Positions 42,291 through 49,178 of a stretch of 49,178 nucleotides of DNA are shown one piece after another. The translations under genes were made by a program, and so were the position numbers. Each line of letters starts with the position of its first letter. Positions within the stretch are counted from its first letter, which is position 1. The stretch is from an uncultured Lachnospiraceae bacterium (GTDB taxonomy: Bacteria > Bacillota > Clostridia > Lachnospirales > Lachnospiraceae): the NCBI GenBank assembly GCA_947627245.1, contig CANQVH010000022.1, forward strand, positions 1-49,178, read 5' to 3'. The notes below the pieces were generated by a model. It made no database searches. It saw only the letters and a program-made list of their open reading frames with translations, and had not been told where the DNA came from.

Positions 42291-43835
42291 CTATATCTGT
42301 TTCCTCTGCTTAAACACCGGATGTACATTGAACACTTCCTCGAAGAACTCCGCCTTCTCATTGAACGTCCCGATCTCGAGCGACAGATCCTCGCGGCTCG
42401 CGACCGTAATCTTCAGCTCGTGCTCTTTCAGCGTCACCACGGCATTCTTGCACTTCTGCCGATGCGTGCGGTCGAGCGCGTTCACCATGCGCAGGATCGC
42501 GGTCAGCTTCGCCACCGACATATATTCGTTTCGGCTGATGCCCGTCCGCACCGACAGCTCATCGTAATAGATGAAACGGCTCGTGTTGAATTTCACCGTG
42601 TACGCAATCATCTCTCGCTCCACGTCGGACAGTCCGATGATCTCCGTCGCCATGATGATGTTGTAGGCGCACTCGGAGACGTCCTCGAGGCTGATAAATT
42701 TGCCGCAGTTGTGCAGGATCACAGAAATCTGCAGAAGCAGCCGCTCCCGCTTGCCCATCCCGTGGATCTTCTTCATCCGGTCAAACACCTGCAGCGCCAG
42801 CTCCTCGAGGTTGCGGATATGCGCCTGACTGCATTTGTATCGCTTCGAAATGCTGCGCGCCGACGCGAGGATATCCTCCTCAAAGCTGTGCGTGCTCCTG
42901 ATAAACTGATTCTTCAGCGCATAATCATAGGCAAGCCCGTCGCAGAGACTGTAGTCCGGCACCCAGAGCGTCTCCGCCCCGAAATCGCCCATCATGCACT
43001 TGCAGAAGATCGCGGATGGGACGATCCCTGCCGCCTGCTCCGAGGAAATCTCAAAGCGCTCCGCGATCTCCTCTGGATTCATTCCGATGATCCGGTCGTA
43101 AATCGTCTGAAACTGCTCCTGCGTCACGGAAGTGATCTTCCGATTCTGCTGCTCATACGGGTGTGTCAATCCCGCCAGTCCTCCGCCAATGACGATCAGA
43201 TTCTTGATCTGGCGGTCCTTCTGGTACAGTCTCCCAAAACCCGCAAGCTCGTGCCCGAGGATCTCTATCACCATCTTCTCGAAATGCGCGCGATTCTTCG
43301 TGAGCGGCGCAAGCCGTTCTCTGGTCGTCACGCTTCCCACACGGATATTCTGTGTCGTAATCAGCTTATCCTTATCAAAAAGCGAGATCTGCAGACTGTC
43401 GCCGCCGATGTCGACGATCGCCGCCGGATTCTGAATGATCTGCGCAAACTCCGCCGTGACGGATGCGATCGACTTGTAGTCGACAAAACGCTGTTCGGAA
43501 TTGCTCAGCACATCGATCCTGAGTCCCGTCTGCTTCTCGATATAATCCCGCATGATCAGCATATTCCTCGACTCGCGGAACGCGCTGGTCGCGCAGATCT
43601 TGTATTCCGTCACCTTGTAGCTTTGCATCGTCCGCCGGAAATCGTTCAGCACCTCGCACAGATCCTCAATCTTCGCGCTGCTGATGTGTCCCATGCTGTA
43701 CGCATCCACACCGATATTCAGTCTCGCGCTGACACACTCGATCTCCTTCATCGGCTTTCGTCCGCCGAACTCGAAAATCTTCATCTCGGTCACGGTGGAG
43801 CCGATCGCGACCGCCGCAAACATTTTGACGCTCAT
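42291..43835 (-). CDS. ppx: Ppx/GppA family exopolyphosphatase
   Basis: Protein of 514 residues. The ASKHA N-terminal domain (about 1-310) has AVAIGSTVTEMKIFE, a slightly divergent phosphate loop, ATSAFRESRN (typical Ppx ATSA-R motif), and VDIGGDSLQIS with the catalytic region. The C-terminal part (about 320-514) resembles the HD-domain-like helical region of long Ppx enzymes: LLLQISVILHNCGKFIS contains an HN rather than HD pair. Such enzymes hydrolyse polyphosphate or pppGpp. The ATG at 43835 is favoured over one eight codons upstream because homology begins there. It precedes ppk1. Confidence 0.88.
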   Translation of the reverse strand: MSVKMFAAVAIGSTVTEMKIFEFGGRKPMKEIECVSARLNIGVDAYSMGHISSAKIEDLCEVLNDFRRTMQSYKVTEYKICATSAFRESRNMLIMRDYIEKQTGLRIDVLSNSEQRFVDYKSIASVTAEFAQIIQNPAAIVDIGGDSLQISLFDKDKLITTQNIRVGSVTTRERLAPLTKNRAHFEKMVIEILGHELAGFGRLYQKDRQIKNLIVIGGGLAGLTHPYEQQNRKITSVTQEQFQTIYDRIIGMNPEEIAERFEISSEQAAGIVPSAIFCKCMMGDFGAETLWVPDYSLCDGLAYDYALKNQFIRSTHSFEEDILASARSISKRYKCSQAHIRNLEELALQVFDRMKKIHGMGKRERLLLQISVILHNCGKFISLEDVSECAYNIIMATEIIGLSDVEREMIAYTVKFNTSRFIYYDELSVRTGISRNEYMSVAKLTAILRMVNALDRTHRQKCKNAVVTLKEHELKITVASREDLSLEIGTFNEKAEFFEEVFNVHPVFKQRKQI

Positions 43836-43909
43836 GCCTCTCCCTTTCCTTTCCCTCAAAACCCATATCTGCTATAAAAACTGCTGATTCCGTCTCACTT
43901 CCATATCGA

Positions 43910-45208
43910 TCATTCTTTCATTTGCCCGAGCAGATAGTCGATAAACTGCTGCGCCGTACGGCCCGAAAGTCCGCCGTGGCTCAGCTCCCACTTGTTCGCC
44001 TCCAGAAGCAGCTCCTCCTCCGGCATCGTCACACCGTAACGCGTTGCCAGCGTCCGCACGATATTCTGGAATTCCTTCTTGTTCGGAGCGCCGAAATAGA
44101 TTGTGACGCCGAAGCGCGAGACGAGCGACATCTTCTCCTGCAGCGTATCGTTTCTGTGGATGTCTCCGTCCTGCTCCTCCCAGTTGTCGCTGAAGCGCTC
44201 CCGGATCAGGTTGCGGCGGTTGGACGTCGCGTAAATCAGCACGTTCTCCGGCTTTCGCTCCAGCCCGCCCTCGATCACAGCTTTCAGATACTTGTATTCG
44301 ATCTCAAACTCCTCGAATGAGAGGTCGTCCATGTAGATAATAAATTTGTAATTGCGGCTCTTGATCTGCGCGATCACTTCATTCAGATCCTGAAACTGGT
44401 GCTTGTAGATCTCGATGATCCGCAGGCCCTGATCGTAATAGCGGTTCAGGATCGCCTTGATGCTCGAGGATTTCCCGGTCCCCGCGTCGCCGAACAGCAG
44501 GCAGTTGTTCGCCCTTCTGCCCTGCACAAACGCCTCCGTGTTGTCGATCAGCTTCTTTTTCGGAATCTCATAGCCCACCAGATCGTCCAAATTCACATGC
44601 GCAATGTTTGTGATCGGACAGATCTGCACGCCAGACTCATCATGCTCGACCCGGAACGCCTTATGCAGCCCGAGCTTACCGACGCCGAATTCCCTGTAAA
44701 AACGGATCATGTGCTGCGTGAACTCCTCGACATTCCTTGCGCCCGCCAACTGCAGGGACAACTCGCTGATACGATCCCGGATGCGTCGGTTGAACACACG
44801 ACTCGCCGCGCCAGCCCTCCGATAATTCAGGATCTCTTCAAAAAATCTGGCCTGCAGCGTCCGCTCCAGCTCGGTGAAATCATAGGCGAACAATTCACGG
44901 AAGATCGCAAAGTCATGCCGCGCCAGCTCCAGCAGGCTTCCCTCCGTGATGCCCTTGATCTCGCAGGACGTGCTGAACACATTCTCGTTGTTGACTAACA
45001 GAAAGGTCAGATAATCCTGCCACAAATTGCGCTCGAACCCGTATGTACCGGCCAGCTCGATCAACCTGTGCATACACGAAAAAAAGCGCGAGCGCACCTT
45101 TCCGCAAAGCTCGTCCTCCCTGTAATTCTCCATGATCCATGCCATTTCCGCAAGCAGGTCGCCGTTTTCCGGCTCCCTGTAGATGATCAGCTCATCGATT
45201 CGTGCCAT
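43910..45208 (-). CDS. DUF815 family AAA+ ATPase
   Basis: Protein of 432 residues. The N-terminal about 200 residues are helical and specific to the family. The ATPase core has Walker A GDAGTGKS (240-247), Walker B FIIYMDDLSFEE (about 289-300) and a sensor-like IYATSNRRNLIRERF (about 325-340). DUF815 proteins are uncharacterised; related to DnaC-like and replication or chaperone ATPases by fold. It is the first gene before ppx-ppk1, 74 bases ahead of ppx, which hints at a polyphosphate-linked role. The ribosome site (GGAG) is rather far from the ATG. Confidence 0.85.
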   Translation of the reverse strand: MARIDELIIYREPENGDLLAEMAWIMENYREDELCGKVRSRFFSCMHRLIELAGTYGFERNLWQDYLTFLLVNNENVFSTSCEIKGITEGSLLELARHDFAIFRELFAYDFTELERTLQARFFEEILNYRRAGAASRVFNRRIRDRISELSLQLAGARNVEEFTQHMIRFYREFGVGKLGLHKAFRVEHDESGVQICPITNIAHVNLDDLVGYEIPKKKLIDNTEAFVQGRRANNCLLFGDAGTGKSSSIKAILNRYYDQGLRIIEIYKHQFQDLNEVIAQIKSRNYKFIIYMDDLSFEEFEIEYKYLKAVIEGGLERKPENVLIYATSNRRNLIRERFSDNWEEQDGDIHRNDTLQEKMSLVSRFGVTIYFGAPNKKEFQNIVRTLATRYGVTMPEEELLLEANKWELSHGGLSGRTAQQFIDYLLGQMKE

Positions 45209-45236
45209 ATTGATTTCTCATCTCCAATTACGTATG

Positions 45237-45290
45237 TTCATTCTTCCGCTATATATTTCCGACAATCGTTTTTAACTCGGACAATGGCAG
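45237..45290 (-). pseudogene. Remnant of a HEPN toxin gene 3' end
   Basis: About 50 bases match the last 50 bases of the HEPN gene at 46542-46590 (cattcttccgc-atata-ttccg and ttttaactc-gacaat cores are shared), with several substitutions and a one-base length change that breaks the frame. The similarity stops at GACAAT, close to the stop codon of the HipA-N-like gene. It shows that an earlier HEPN copy lay here. Confidence 0.7.
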
Positions 45291-45299
45291 CTTATGCCA

Positions 45300-45641
45300 T
45301 TATTTTATCTGCTCAATGTAACATTCATCCTGACAGCTCCGGCCCTGGTTCTTCAGCAAGAGCGGAAACTCACTGTAAAACTTCATGCCATTGTTCTTCA
45401 GCACCTGCCCGATGTTCTGGCGCTCCGGCGGCGTCACCCGACCCTGCACCCAACGCAGGCTCCATTTATGGTCAAGCTCCCGTTTACCTTTTTGGATAAA
45501 ACTCGAAAGAATCAGCGGGGCTTCCGTGCTTTTTACATCATCTGGTATTTCAATGCTATATGAATCTTCAGCTTCATCATAATACAGATACCCGACCGTT
45601 TTATCATTACAGATTTTATTTTTGATTGCAAATTTGTACAT
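45300..45641 (-). CDS. HipA N-terminal-domain-like protein (HipS-like)
   Basis: Protein of 113 residues. It resembles the N-terminal subdomain of HipA kinases: VGYLYYDEAEDSYSIEIPDD is like the VGxL strand pair, and the stretch WVQGRVTPPERQNIGQVLKNNGM with FPLLLKNQGRSCQDECYIEQI parallels the HipA pattern of a short PE loop, helix, then LL-x3-GR-x-C. In the three-gene HipBST system the separate HipS subdomain neutralises the HipT kinase. Here it overlaps the 3' end of the kinase gene by 26 bases, so it is translated after the kinase. An antitoxin or subunit role is inferred only. Confidence 0.65.
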   Translation of the reverse strand: MYKFAIKNKICNDKTVGYLYYDEAEDSYSIEIPDDVKSTEAPLILSSFIQKGKRELDHKWSLRWVQGRVTPPERQNIGQVLKNNGMKFYSEFPLLLKNQGRSCQDECYIEQIK

Positions 45642-46434
45642 ACCGCTTCCATCTCCCCCAGATCATCTCCCATATCTTGTCCAGATGTTCTTTCGGCAGA
45701 ACCACGTTCAAATCTTCAAGCAGCTTGTTCCTGTCAGTCTCCTGCAGAGTGCTTTCAAATATCCTTCGTCCTTTCGGAAGAAACTGCAGATTATATTCCA
45801 GAGACTTCGAGCCGATAAAGCTCTGCACCGGTCTGTCCGCAAGCGCATCAAACCTCCGAATTTCCTCCATATCTTGATAACAGGAAAACAGCAGCGAAAC
45901 TCCGTGGTCAAAAAGAGGCGCAGGTCTTGCAATATCATTCTCATCTACAAGAATCTCAATATTCGCCCCATGCCGATCTCGGTTGCAGATCAAATAGTCT
46001 ACCGCCATCATACGTTCAAAATAATCTCTCCAGCCCATTCGGCAGGCAAAATCAAACGGTTTTTCGTCTTTTCTCCGATAAAGTTCATAATAGACGTCAA
46101 ACGGCTGCTTGCGTTCTGTTTCTTTCCGGAAATTGACCGATCTGTTAATATAAGTTTCTATCTCCTGCCCGTCAACAGAAATTATCGCATGAATCAACTG
46201 GTACTGCAAATGCTTCACTTTCAAAATATCTAACAGCCGTGAGACAATGAGCTCATTCACACACTCATGTCCGAAAACGCCTCTATAGCTATCATAATTC
46301 GACAGCTTATAATAGTATTTTTTCCCGTCTTTCTCTTCGTAAGCCTTTAAAAAACATCCTGGAGTTCCCGGAGAAAATTTTTTATCAGTCCAGTCCAGAT
46401 ATCTCAGGTCCTGAAGTTCCTTTACAAAATCCAC
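45616..46434 (-). CDS. HipA-like serine/threonine kinase, split type (HipT-like)
   Basis: Protein of 272 residues covering the catalytic part of a HipA-family kinase without its N-terminal subdomain. Visible are a Ser/Gly-rich loop (FSPGTPG, about 20-26), a candidate ATP-binding lysine at 43, glutamates in GHECVNELIVSRLL, the catalytic motif NRDRHGAN (151-158, Asp153 as base, Asn158 for metal) and the metal-binding FDHG (Asp176). HipA and HipT phosphorylate aminoacyl-tRNA synthetases and stop growth. It starts at GTG 46434 with AGGAGG 7 bases upstream. No HipB-type helix-turn-helix gene is adjacent. Confidence 0.82.
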   Translation of the reverse strand: MDFVKELQDLRYLDWTDKKFSPGTPGCFLKAYEEKDGKKYYYKLSNYDSYRGVFGHECVNELIVSRLLDILKVKHLQYQLIHAIISVDGQEIETYINRSVNFRKETERKQPFDVYYELYRRKDEKPFDFACRMGWRDYFERMMAVDYLICNRDRHGANIEILVDENDIARPAPLFDHGVSLLFSCYQDMEEIRRFDALADRPVQSFIGSKSLEYNLQFLPKGRRIFESTLQETDRNKLLEDLNVVLPKEHLDKIWEMIWGRWKRYVQICNQK

Positions 46435-46541
46435 TCCGCATCCTCCTTTCCTTCAGGCTTCTTGTATTCAATCCGAAGCATTTCTGCGTCAAGGATTTTT
46501 AATATCTCCGGCTTTTATTGTTTTCTTCCTCTGAATATCGA
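46435..46541 (-). other. Spacer before the HipA-like kinase gene with a short open stretch
   Basis: A minus-strand frame of 18 codons from an ATG at about 46489, extending upstream of it as K-I-L-D-A-E, runs into the kinase start (ending IL-stop). It reads like protein sequence but lacks a ribosome site and may be a gene remnant. No promoter was recognised. Confidence 0.3.
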
Positions 46542-46889
46542 TCATTCTTCCGCCATATACTTCCGGCAGTAGTCTTTTAACTCCGACAATTCGGTTGTAA
46601 TAATTTCCCATACAATTTGCGGCTCGACTGTACCGTAGGCATGAGCAATTATATTACGGAAACCACGAATCTGTTTCCATGGTACTGCTGTATACGCAGC
46701 GCGAAATTCTTCTGACAGGGAATTAGACAGTTCGCCAATCTGCAGAAGGCACATGCAGCAGGCATTTCGAAAAGTATTATTCGAGCAAAAAATATCATAA
46801 TCCGCGCCAAATAATGCAACCGTTTCCTCTATCTGTTCACAATATTTGACAATATGAGATAGAATATTTTTATCCCGATTTACGTTCAT
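46542..46889 (-). CDS. HEPN-domain toxin (HepT, DUF86 family)
   Basis: Protein of 115 residues of the HEPN fold, the RNase toxin of MNT/HEPN modules. The motif R-x4-H-x-Y is intact: Arg78, His83, Tyr85. In the Shewanella pair the tyrosine of this motif is AMPylated by the MNT antitoxin, which silences the RNase. The ATG at 46889 is chosen because GAGGAGGT is 8 bases upstream, inside the antitoxin gene; the two overlap by 20 bases. Cys is frequent around 44-47. Confidence 0.88.
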   Translation of the reverse strand: MNVNRDKNILSHIVKYCEQIEETVALFGADYDIFCSNNTFRNACCMCLLQIGELSNSLSEEFRAAYTAVPWKQIRGFRNIIAHAYGTVEPQIVWEIITTELSELKDYCRKYMAEE

Positions 46890-47175
46890 ATAGCAAAACC
46901 TCCTCATTTTTAATAGCATCCAGGAAAGTATTGTCCAAACTGCCTGTAGTGAGCAGATCGACCTTCTTATTCAGGGATGCTTCCAAATCCATCAACAGTC
47001 CGCCAATCGCCCAACCTTTGATATGCCCGCGATCGATACGCAAGTCTATATCACTGTCAACAGTAGCTTCCCCTCTTGCATAAGAGCCAAAAAGGAATAT
47101 TCGCTCTGCTCCATACAGAGAGCCAAGATCAGAAACTCTTTTCTTTATATCTCGAAGAGTAAGGATCGTTTTCAT
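46870..47175 (-). CDS. MNT-type nucleotidyltransferase antitoxin (MntA)
   Basis: Protein of 101 residues with the minimal nucleotidyltransferase signature GSYARG...DSDID, fitting GS-x10-D-x-D exactly (Gly30, Ser31, Asp42, Asp44). In characterised pairs this enzyme AMPylates the HEPN toxin. The ATG at 47175 follows AAGGGG. Order antitoxin-toxin with overlap supports coupled synthesis. A strong promoter and a palindrome lie upstream. Confidence 0.9.
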   Translation of the reverse strand: MKTILTLRDIKKRVSDLGSLYGAERIFLFGSYARGEATVDSDIDLRIDRGHIKGWAIGGLLMDLEASLNKKVDLLTTGSLDNTFLDAIKNEEVLLYERKSG

Positions 47176-47205
47176 TTTGGAACCCCTTCGCATATTTCTA
47201 ATTGG

Positions 47206-47217
47206 TAACACGTGTTA
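47206..47217. promoter_or_regulatory. Perfect palindrome upstream of the MNT/HEPN operon
   Basis: TAACACGTGTTA, a 12-base perfect palindrome, lies in the leader about 45 bases after the predicted transcript start and 30 bases before the MntA ATG. A possible operator for autoregulation. Confidence 0.45.
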
Positions 47218-47265
47218 TTAGTTCACAGTTTCCCATTCACCAACAAGTTCTTGTCCATTGTCCTA

Positions 47266-47294
47266 ATTATAATCTATCAGCAAATATACGTCAA
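47266..47294 (-). promoter_or_regulatory. Sigma-A promoter of the MNT/HEPN operon
   Basis: Minus-strand TTGACG, 17 bases, TATAAT (11 of 12 consensus positions). Confidence 0.8.
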
Positions 47295-47350
47295 TAATTC
47301 ATGGATGTCCACAGGTTTCAGGGTCTCCCTCAGCAGCAAACGCGGACTAT

Positions 47351-47734
47351 TCATACCGTTATCTCAATCTGATTTCCTTCTATCACAACGATGCAGCTCT
47401 CGTAATATCCATCCCCCGTTATCCTTGGACCGCTTATAACGGAAAAGCCATCTGCTCTCAGTCTGTCCGTCAACTCATCAACAAGCTTTTTGCTGCCGAC
47501 AGAGAAAGCAACATGCACATAACCGATACGGTTCAAAGCATTCTCTGCATCTACCATTTCCGGCTTTGTCATTATCTCCAGTCTCGCACCATCATCGAAG
47601 CTGATGAAGAAAGACCGGAATCCTGTGGATGTGTTGTGATAGCCATCATTGGAATGGCCTCCAAGATAGGTGACAAAGAAATCTCTGGCCGCTTCCAAAT
47701 CTTTTACATATAACGCGATATGTTCTATTCTCAT
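47351..47734 (-). CDS. VOC (glyoxalase/bleomycin-resistance) superfamily protein
   Basis: Protein of 127 residues with the paired beta-alpha-beta-beta-beta units of the VOC fold: IEHIALYVKDLEAARDFFVTYLG starts the first, YVHVAFSVGSKKLVDELTDRL the second, and it ends YYESCIVVIEGNQIEITV. Metal ligand candidates are His5, Glu52-equivalent and the final Glu. The group holds lyases, dioxygenases and drug-binding proteins; the substrate is unknown. The ATG at 47734 is chosen with GGAG 9 bases upstream. Confidence 0.87.
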   Translation of the reverse strand: MRIEHIALYVKDLEAARDFFVTYLGGHSNDGYHNTSTGFRSFFISFDDGARLEIMTKPEMVDAENALNRIGYVHVAFSVGSKKLVDELTDRLRADGFSVISGPRITGDGYYESCIVVIEGNQIEITV

Positions 47735-47791
47735 ATCTCCCCGCTCCACTTCATCAGATGATATTTTGACCCCGCATCCCGGCTTTCTTAT

Positions 47792-48508
47792 TCATTCATC
47801 CAATATCGGCAGACTATTCAGACAGGGCGGCAAATGCATCATATGGTGATTTGTCATAGGAGTCAGAATCATGCCTCCTCTCGTCAGCCTTCCCCAAAAT
47901 ACCAGCAGCCAAACCGAACGAAAATCAGTGGTCACGCCGCCTTCTTCCAGAATCCGCATGACCCATTCTTCCGGCACCATGGACTGGATCTGTTCCAGTG
48001 TTAAGCTTTCTAATATACGGCGTGTGTTTTTTCCCACCTCGATCATATAATCGCGGAGAGCAAAGGCGTCGATCTTCTTTCCAAACTCCACCGCTTCCTC
48101 AAATTCAAGCGCATTTCCGGTGTCGGTAATCGGCGACCCGATCCTTTTCTGCCACTCTGCGTTAAAGATCTGATTTTGGTCTGCCATCAGAATATTACTC
48201 ACCAAGTCTTCAATGCGGTAGGTATGCCAAAGCTGCCAGCACATGGGGACTCGATTCGTCCCCGCATAATGCAGATCCACATCGTGATCCTCTCTCGGCA
48301 CCACCTTGTTCTGATTCCCCGCCAGCATATACTCCAGGACATAATCCGCAATCGTCTTTTCCGTTCTCCCGGATATTTCAGCCGGATGCACCATGGCATG
48401 CACTTCCAAGGTCAGCTCTCTCATTTTTTCGACGTCTGTTCCGGCCAAAGCCTTTTGTAATTCGTCATACTTTTTGCTGAATGAAGTGTATAATTCTTCC
48501 TTTTTCAT
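47792..48508 (-). CDS. DinB-like superfamily protein
   Basis: Protein of 238 residues, mostly helical. His95 in WQLWHTYRIED and the C-terminal cluster TNHHMMH (His221, 222, 225) fit the three-histidine metal site of the DinB/YfiT fold; conserved VHPAEISGRTEKTIADYVLEYM begins the fold after a 40-residue start. DinB-like enzymes are often thiol-dependent transferases. The specific function is unknown. Its ribosome site is a modest GGAAA. It lies 58 bases before the VOC gene on the same strand. Confidence 0.7.
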   Translation of the reverse strand: MKKEELYTSFSKKYDELQKALAGTDVEKMRELTLEVHAMVHPAEISGRTEKTIADYVLEYMLAGNQNKVVPREDHDVDLHYAGTNRVPMCWQLWHTYRIEDLVSNILMADQNQIFNAEWQKRIGSPITDTGNALEFEEAVEFGKKIDAFALRDYMIEVGKNTRRILESLTLEQIQSMVPEEWVMRILEEGGVTTDFRSVWLLVFWGRLTRGGMILTPMTNHHMMHLPPCLNSLPILDE

Positions 48509-48536
48509 AAAATAAGTTTCCTTTCATTCATATTAG

Positions 48537-48758
48537 TTAAATTATCTTTTCAGCAGATAAGAACGTATATTCTTTTTCATTATTCTCTAAATCATAAGTA
48601 TTTACAAATAACTTTAATCTACGTATTTGTTCATTTAAATTATAACAATAATCAAGATTTTTCGGTGAAACAAATGGAATCCATCTATAAACCGCATATG
48701 CAACATCCCAAATTCTTGGTCCCGGGTGTAACGTATCAAAATCGATTATCCCGTGTAC
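48537..48758 (-). pseudogene. 3' fragment of a phosphotransferase (APH family) gene
   Basis: Translating the minus strand from about 48758 gives V-H-G-I-I-D-F-D-T-L-H-P-G-P, then RIWDVAYAVYRWIPF and 40 more residues to a TAA at 48537. This is the C-terminal part of the aminoglycoside phosphotransferase-like family (the IIDFD metal-binding motif and the PGPR-WD-AYA-YR stretch). Nothing upstream encodes the N-lobe or the catalytic HGD; the similarity begins abruptly near 48758. It is therefore a truncated relic next to the ParE gene. Confidence 0.75.
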
Positions 48759-48789
48759 ACCGTACTATCTACTCTCCATAGCCCACGTT

Positions 48790-49092
48790 TTACGAATCGA
48801 AAATCCTCGTTATATCCTGATACCGATTCACTACTCGGTAAATCTCTACAAACTCTTTTCCAACTTTATATATAATAACATAGTTCTCCCAGATTGCATA
48901 TTTGTAATCCGTTCGGAAACTAACTCTCTTAGAAAGATCCGCTCCTATTCCGGGAAAAATCTGGATGCTCTCAAACTTATTGTAAATCTCTTGAATCGTT
49001 TTTGCGGCATACTCTCCATTATCTTCCGCGATATAATCACGGATTTCTCTCAAATCATCTGCTACCAGGGGATTAACTCGTAATTTCAGCAT
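48790..49092 (-). CDS. RelE/ParE-family toxin
   Basis: Protein of 100 residues with ParE-like pattern: VNPLVADDLREIRDYIAEDN, a helix with FESIQIFPGIGADL, and the strand series YKYAIWENYVIIYKV, then EIYRVVNRYQDITRIF. ParE toxins poison gyrase, RelE toxins cut mRNA; the lack of a clear catalytic set favours ParE. GGGGGAG lies 6 bases before the ATG. The antitoxin gene ends 3 bases upstream. Confidence 0.87.
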   Translation of the reverse strand: MLKLRVNPLVADDLREIRDYIAEDNGEYAAKTIQEIYNKFESIQIFPGIGADLSKRVSFRTDYKYAIWENYVIIYKVGKEFVEIYRVVNRYQDITRIFDS

Positions 49093-49095
49093 AAC

Positions 49096-49178
49096 CTACT
49101 CCCCCATTAACTTTTTCAGTTCATCAAGACTGAGCCAGCCATCCCCGTCTTTTACTGCTTCCTCTGCCTCCTGCAGTT
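49096..49178 (-). CDS. Antitoxin partner of the ParE-like toxin (partial, 3' end only)
   Basis: The last 27 residues, running off the window, read as a Glu-rich helix ending D-G-W-L-S-L-D-E-L-K-K-L-M-G-E, the C-terminal style of clostridial antitoxins paired with RelE/ParE toxins. Only the toxin-binding tail is visible, so the DNA-binding type is unknown. Confidence 0.65.
   Translation of the reverse strand, partial: LQEAEEAVKDGDGWLSLDELKKLMGE

Overview
The window looks like a chromosome segment from a Clostridia bacterium, most likely a Lachnospiraceae member. This rests on the pta-ackA-DUF177-rpmF-plsX-acpP-rnc-smc-ftsY gene order, the DUF711/ACT pair, the Gram-positive style envelope genes (LTA-synthase-like sulfatase, SH3 and LysM proteins), strong Shine-Dalgarno sites and consensus sigma-A promoters. 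Almost every gene is on the minus strand. The plus-strand genes are tmcAL, a histidine kinase/response regulator pair and a PQQ-type propeller protein. I see no rRNA, CRISPR array, intact insertion sequence or prophage.

Layout. (1) 1-2200: an AT-richer block with a secreted, internally duplicated, acidic protein, preceded by a strongly folded leader RNA ending in an intrinsic terminator. (2) 2200-14300: housekeeping on the minus strand: pta-ackA; DUF177-rpmF; plsX-acpP-rnc-smc-ftsY; threonine ammonia-lyase and an epimerase. (3) 14470-24860: tmcAL (+), an SH3/low-complexity secreted protein with a structured leader, then zinc-finger protein-polA-coaE-MBL hydrolase-ACT-DUF711, tRNA-Leu(CAA) and a diaminopimelate decarboxylase. 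(4) 24860-31210: LTA-synthase-like sulfatase, rhomboid-like protein, LysM protein, aroC, a sigma-like factor and a lactonase. (5) 31290-38660: an ABC exporter (ATPase plus two permeases) divergent from a NarL/DesK-type two-component system, laid out like the LnrLMN/LnrJK linearmycin-resistance module of Bacillus subtilis, then a membrane-anchored beta-propeller. (6) 38660-45210: a candidate small RNA locus, ispG, ppk1, ppx and a DUF815 AAA+ ATPase. (7) 45240-49178: an AT-richer accessory island with a two-gene split HipA-like kinase, an MNT/HEPN toxin-antitoxin pair, a VOC protein, a DinB-like protein, a phosphotransferase remnant and a ParE toxin whose antitoxin runs off the window.

The points most worth a second look are: the leader RNA at about 1891-2080 (19 paired bases closing a three-way junction, with a possible antiterminator); the split HipA pair with no HipB; the orphan consensus promoter and paired transcript at about 38670-38911; the symmetrical operators between the divergent ABC exporter and its sensor; and remnants (HEPN 3' end, phosphotransferase 3' end) showing repeated turnover in the right-hand island. 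All functions are inferred from sequence reading only; no database search was possible.
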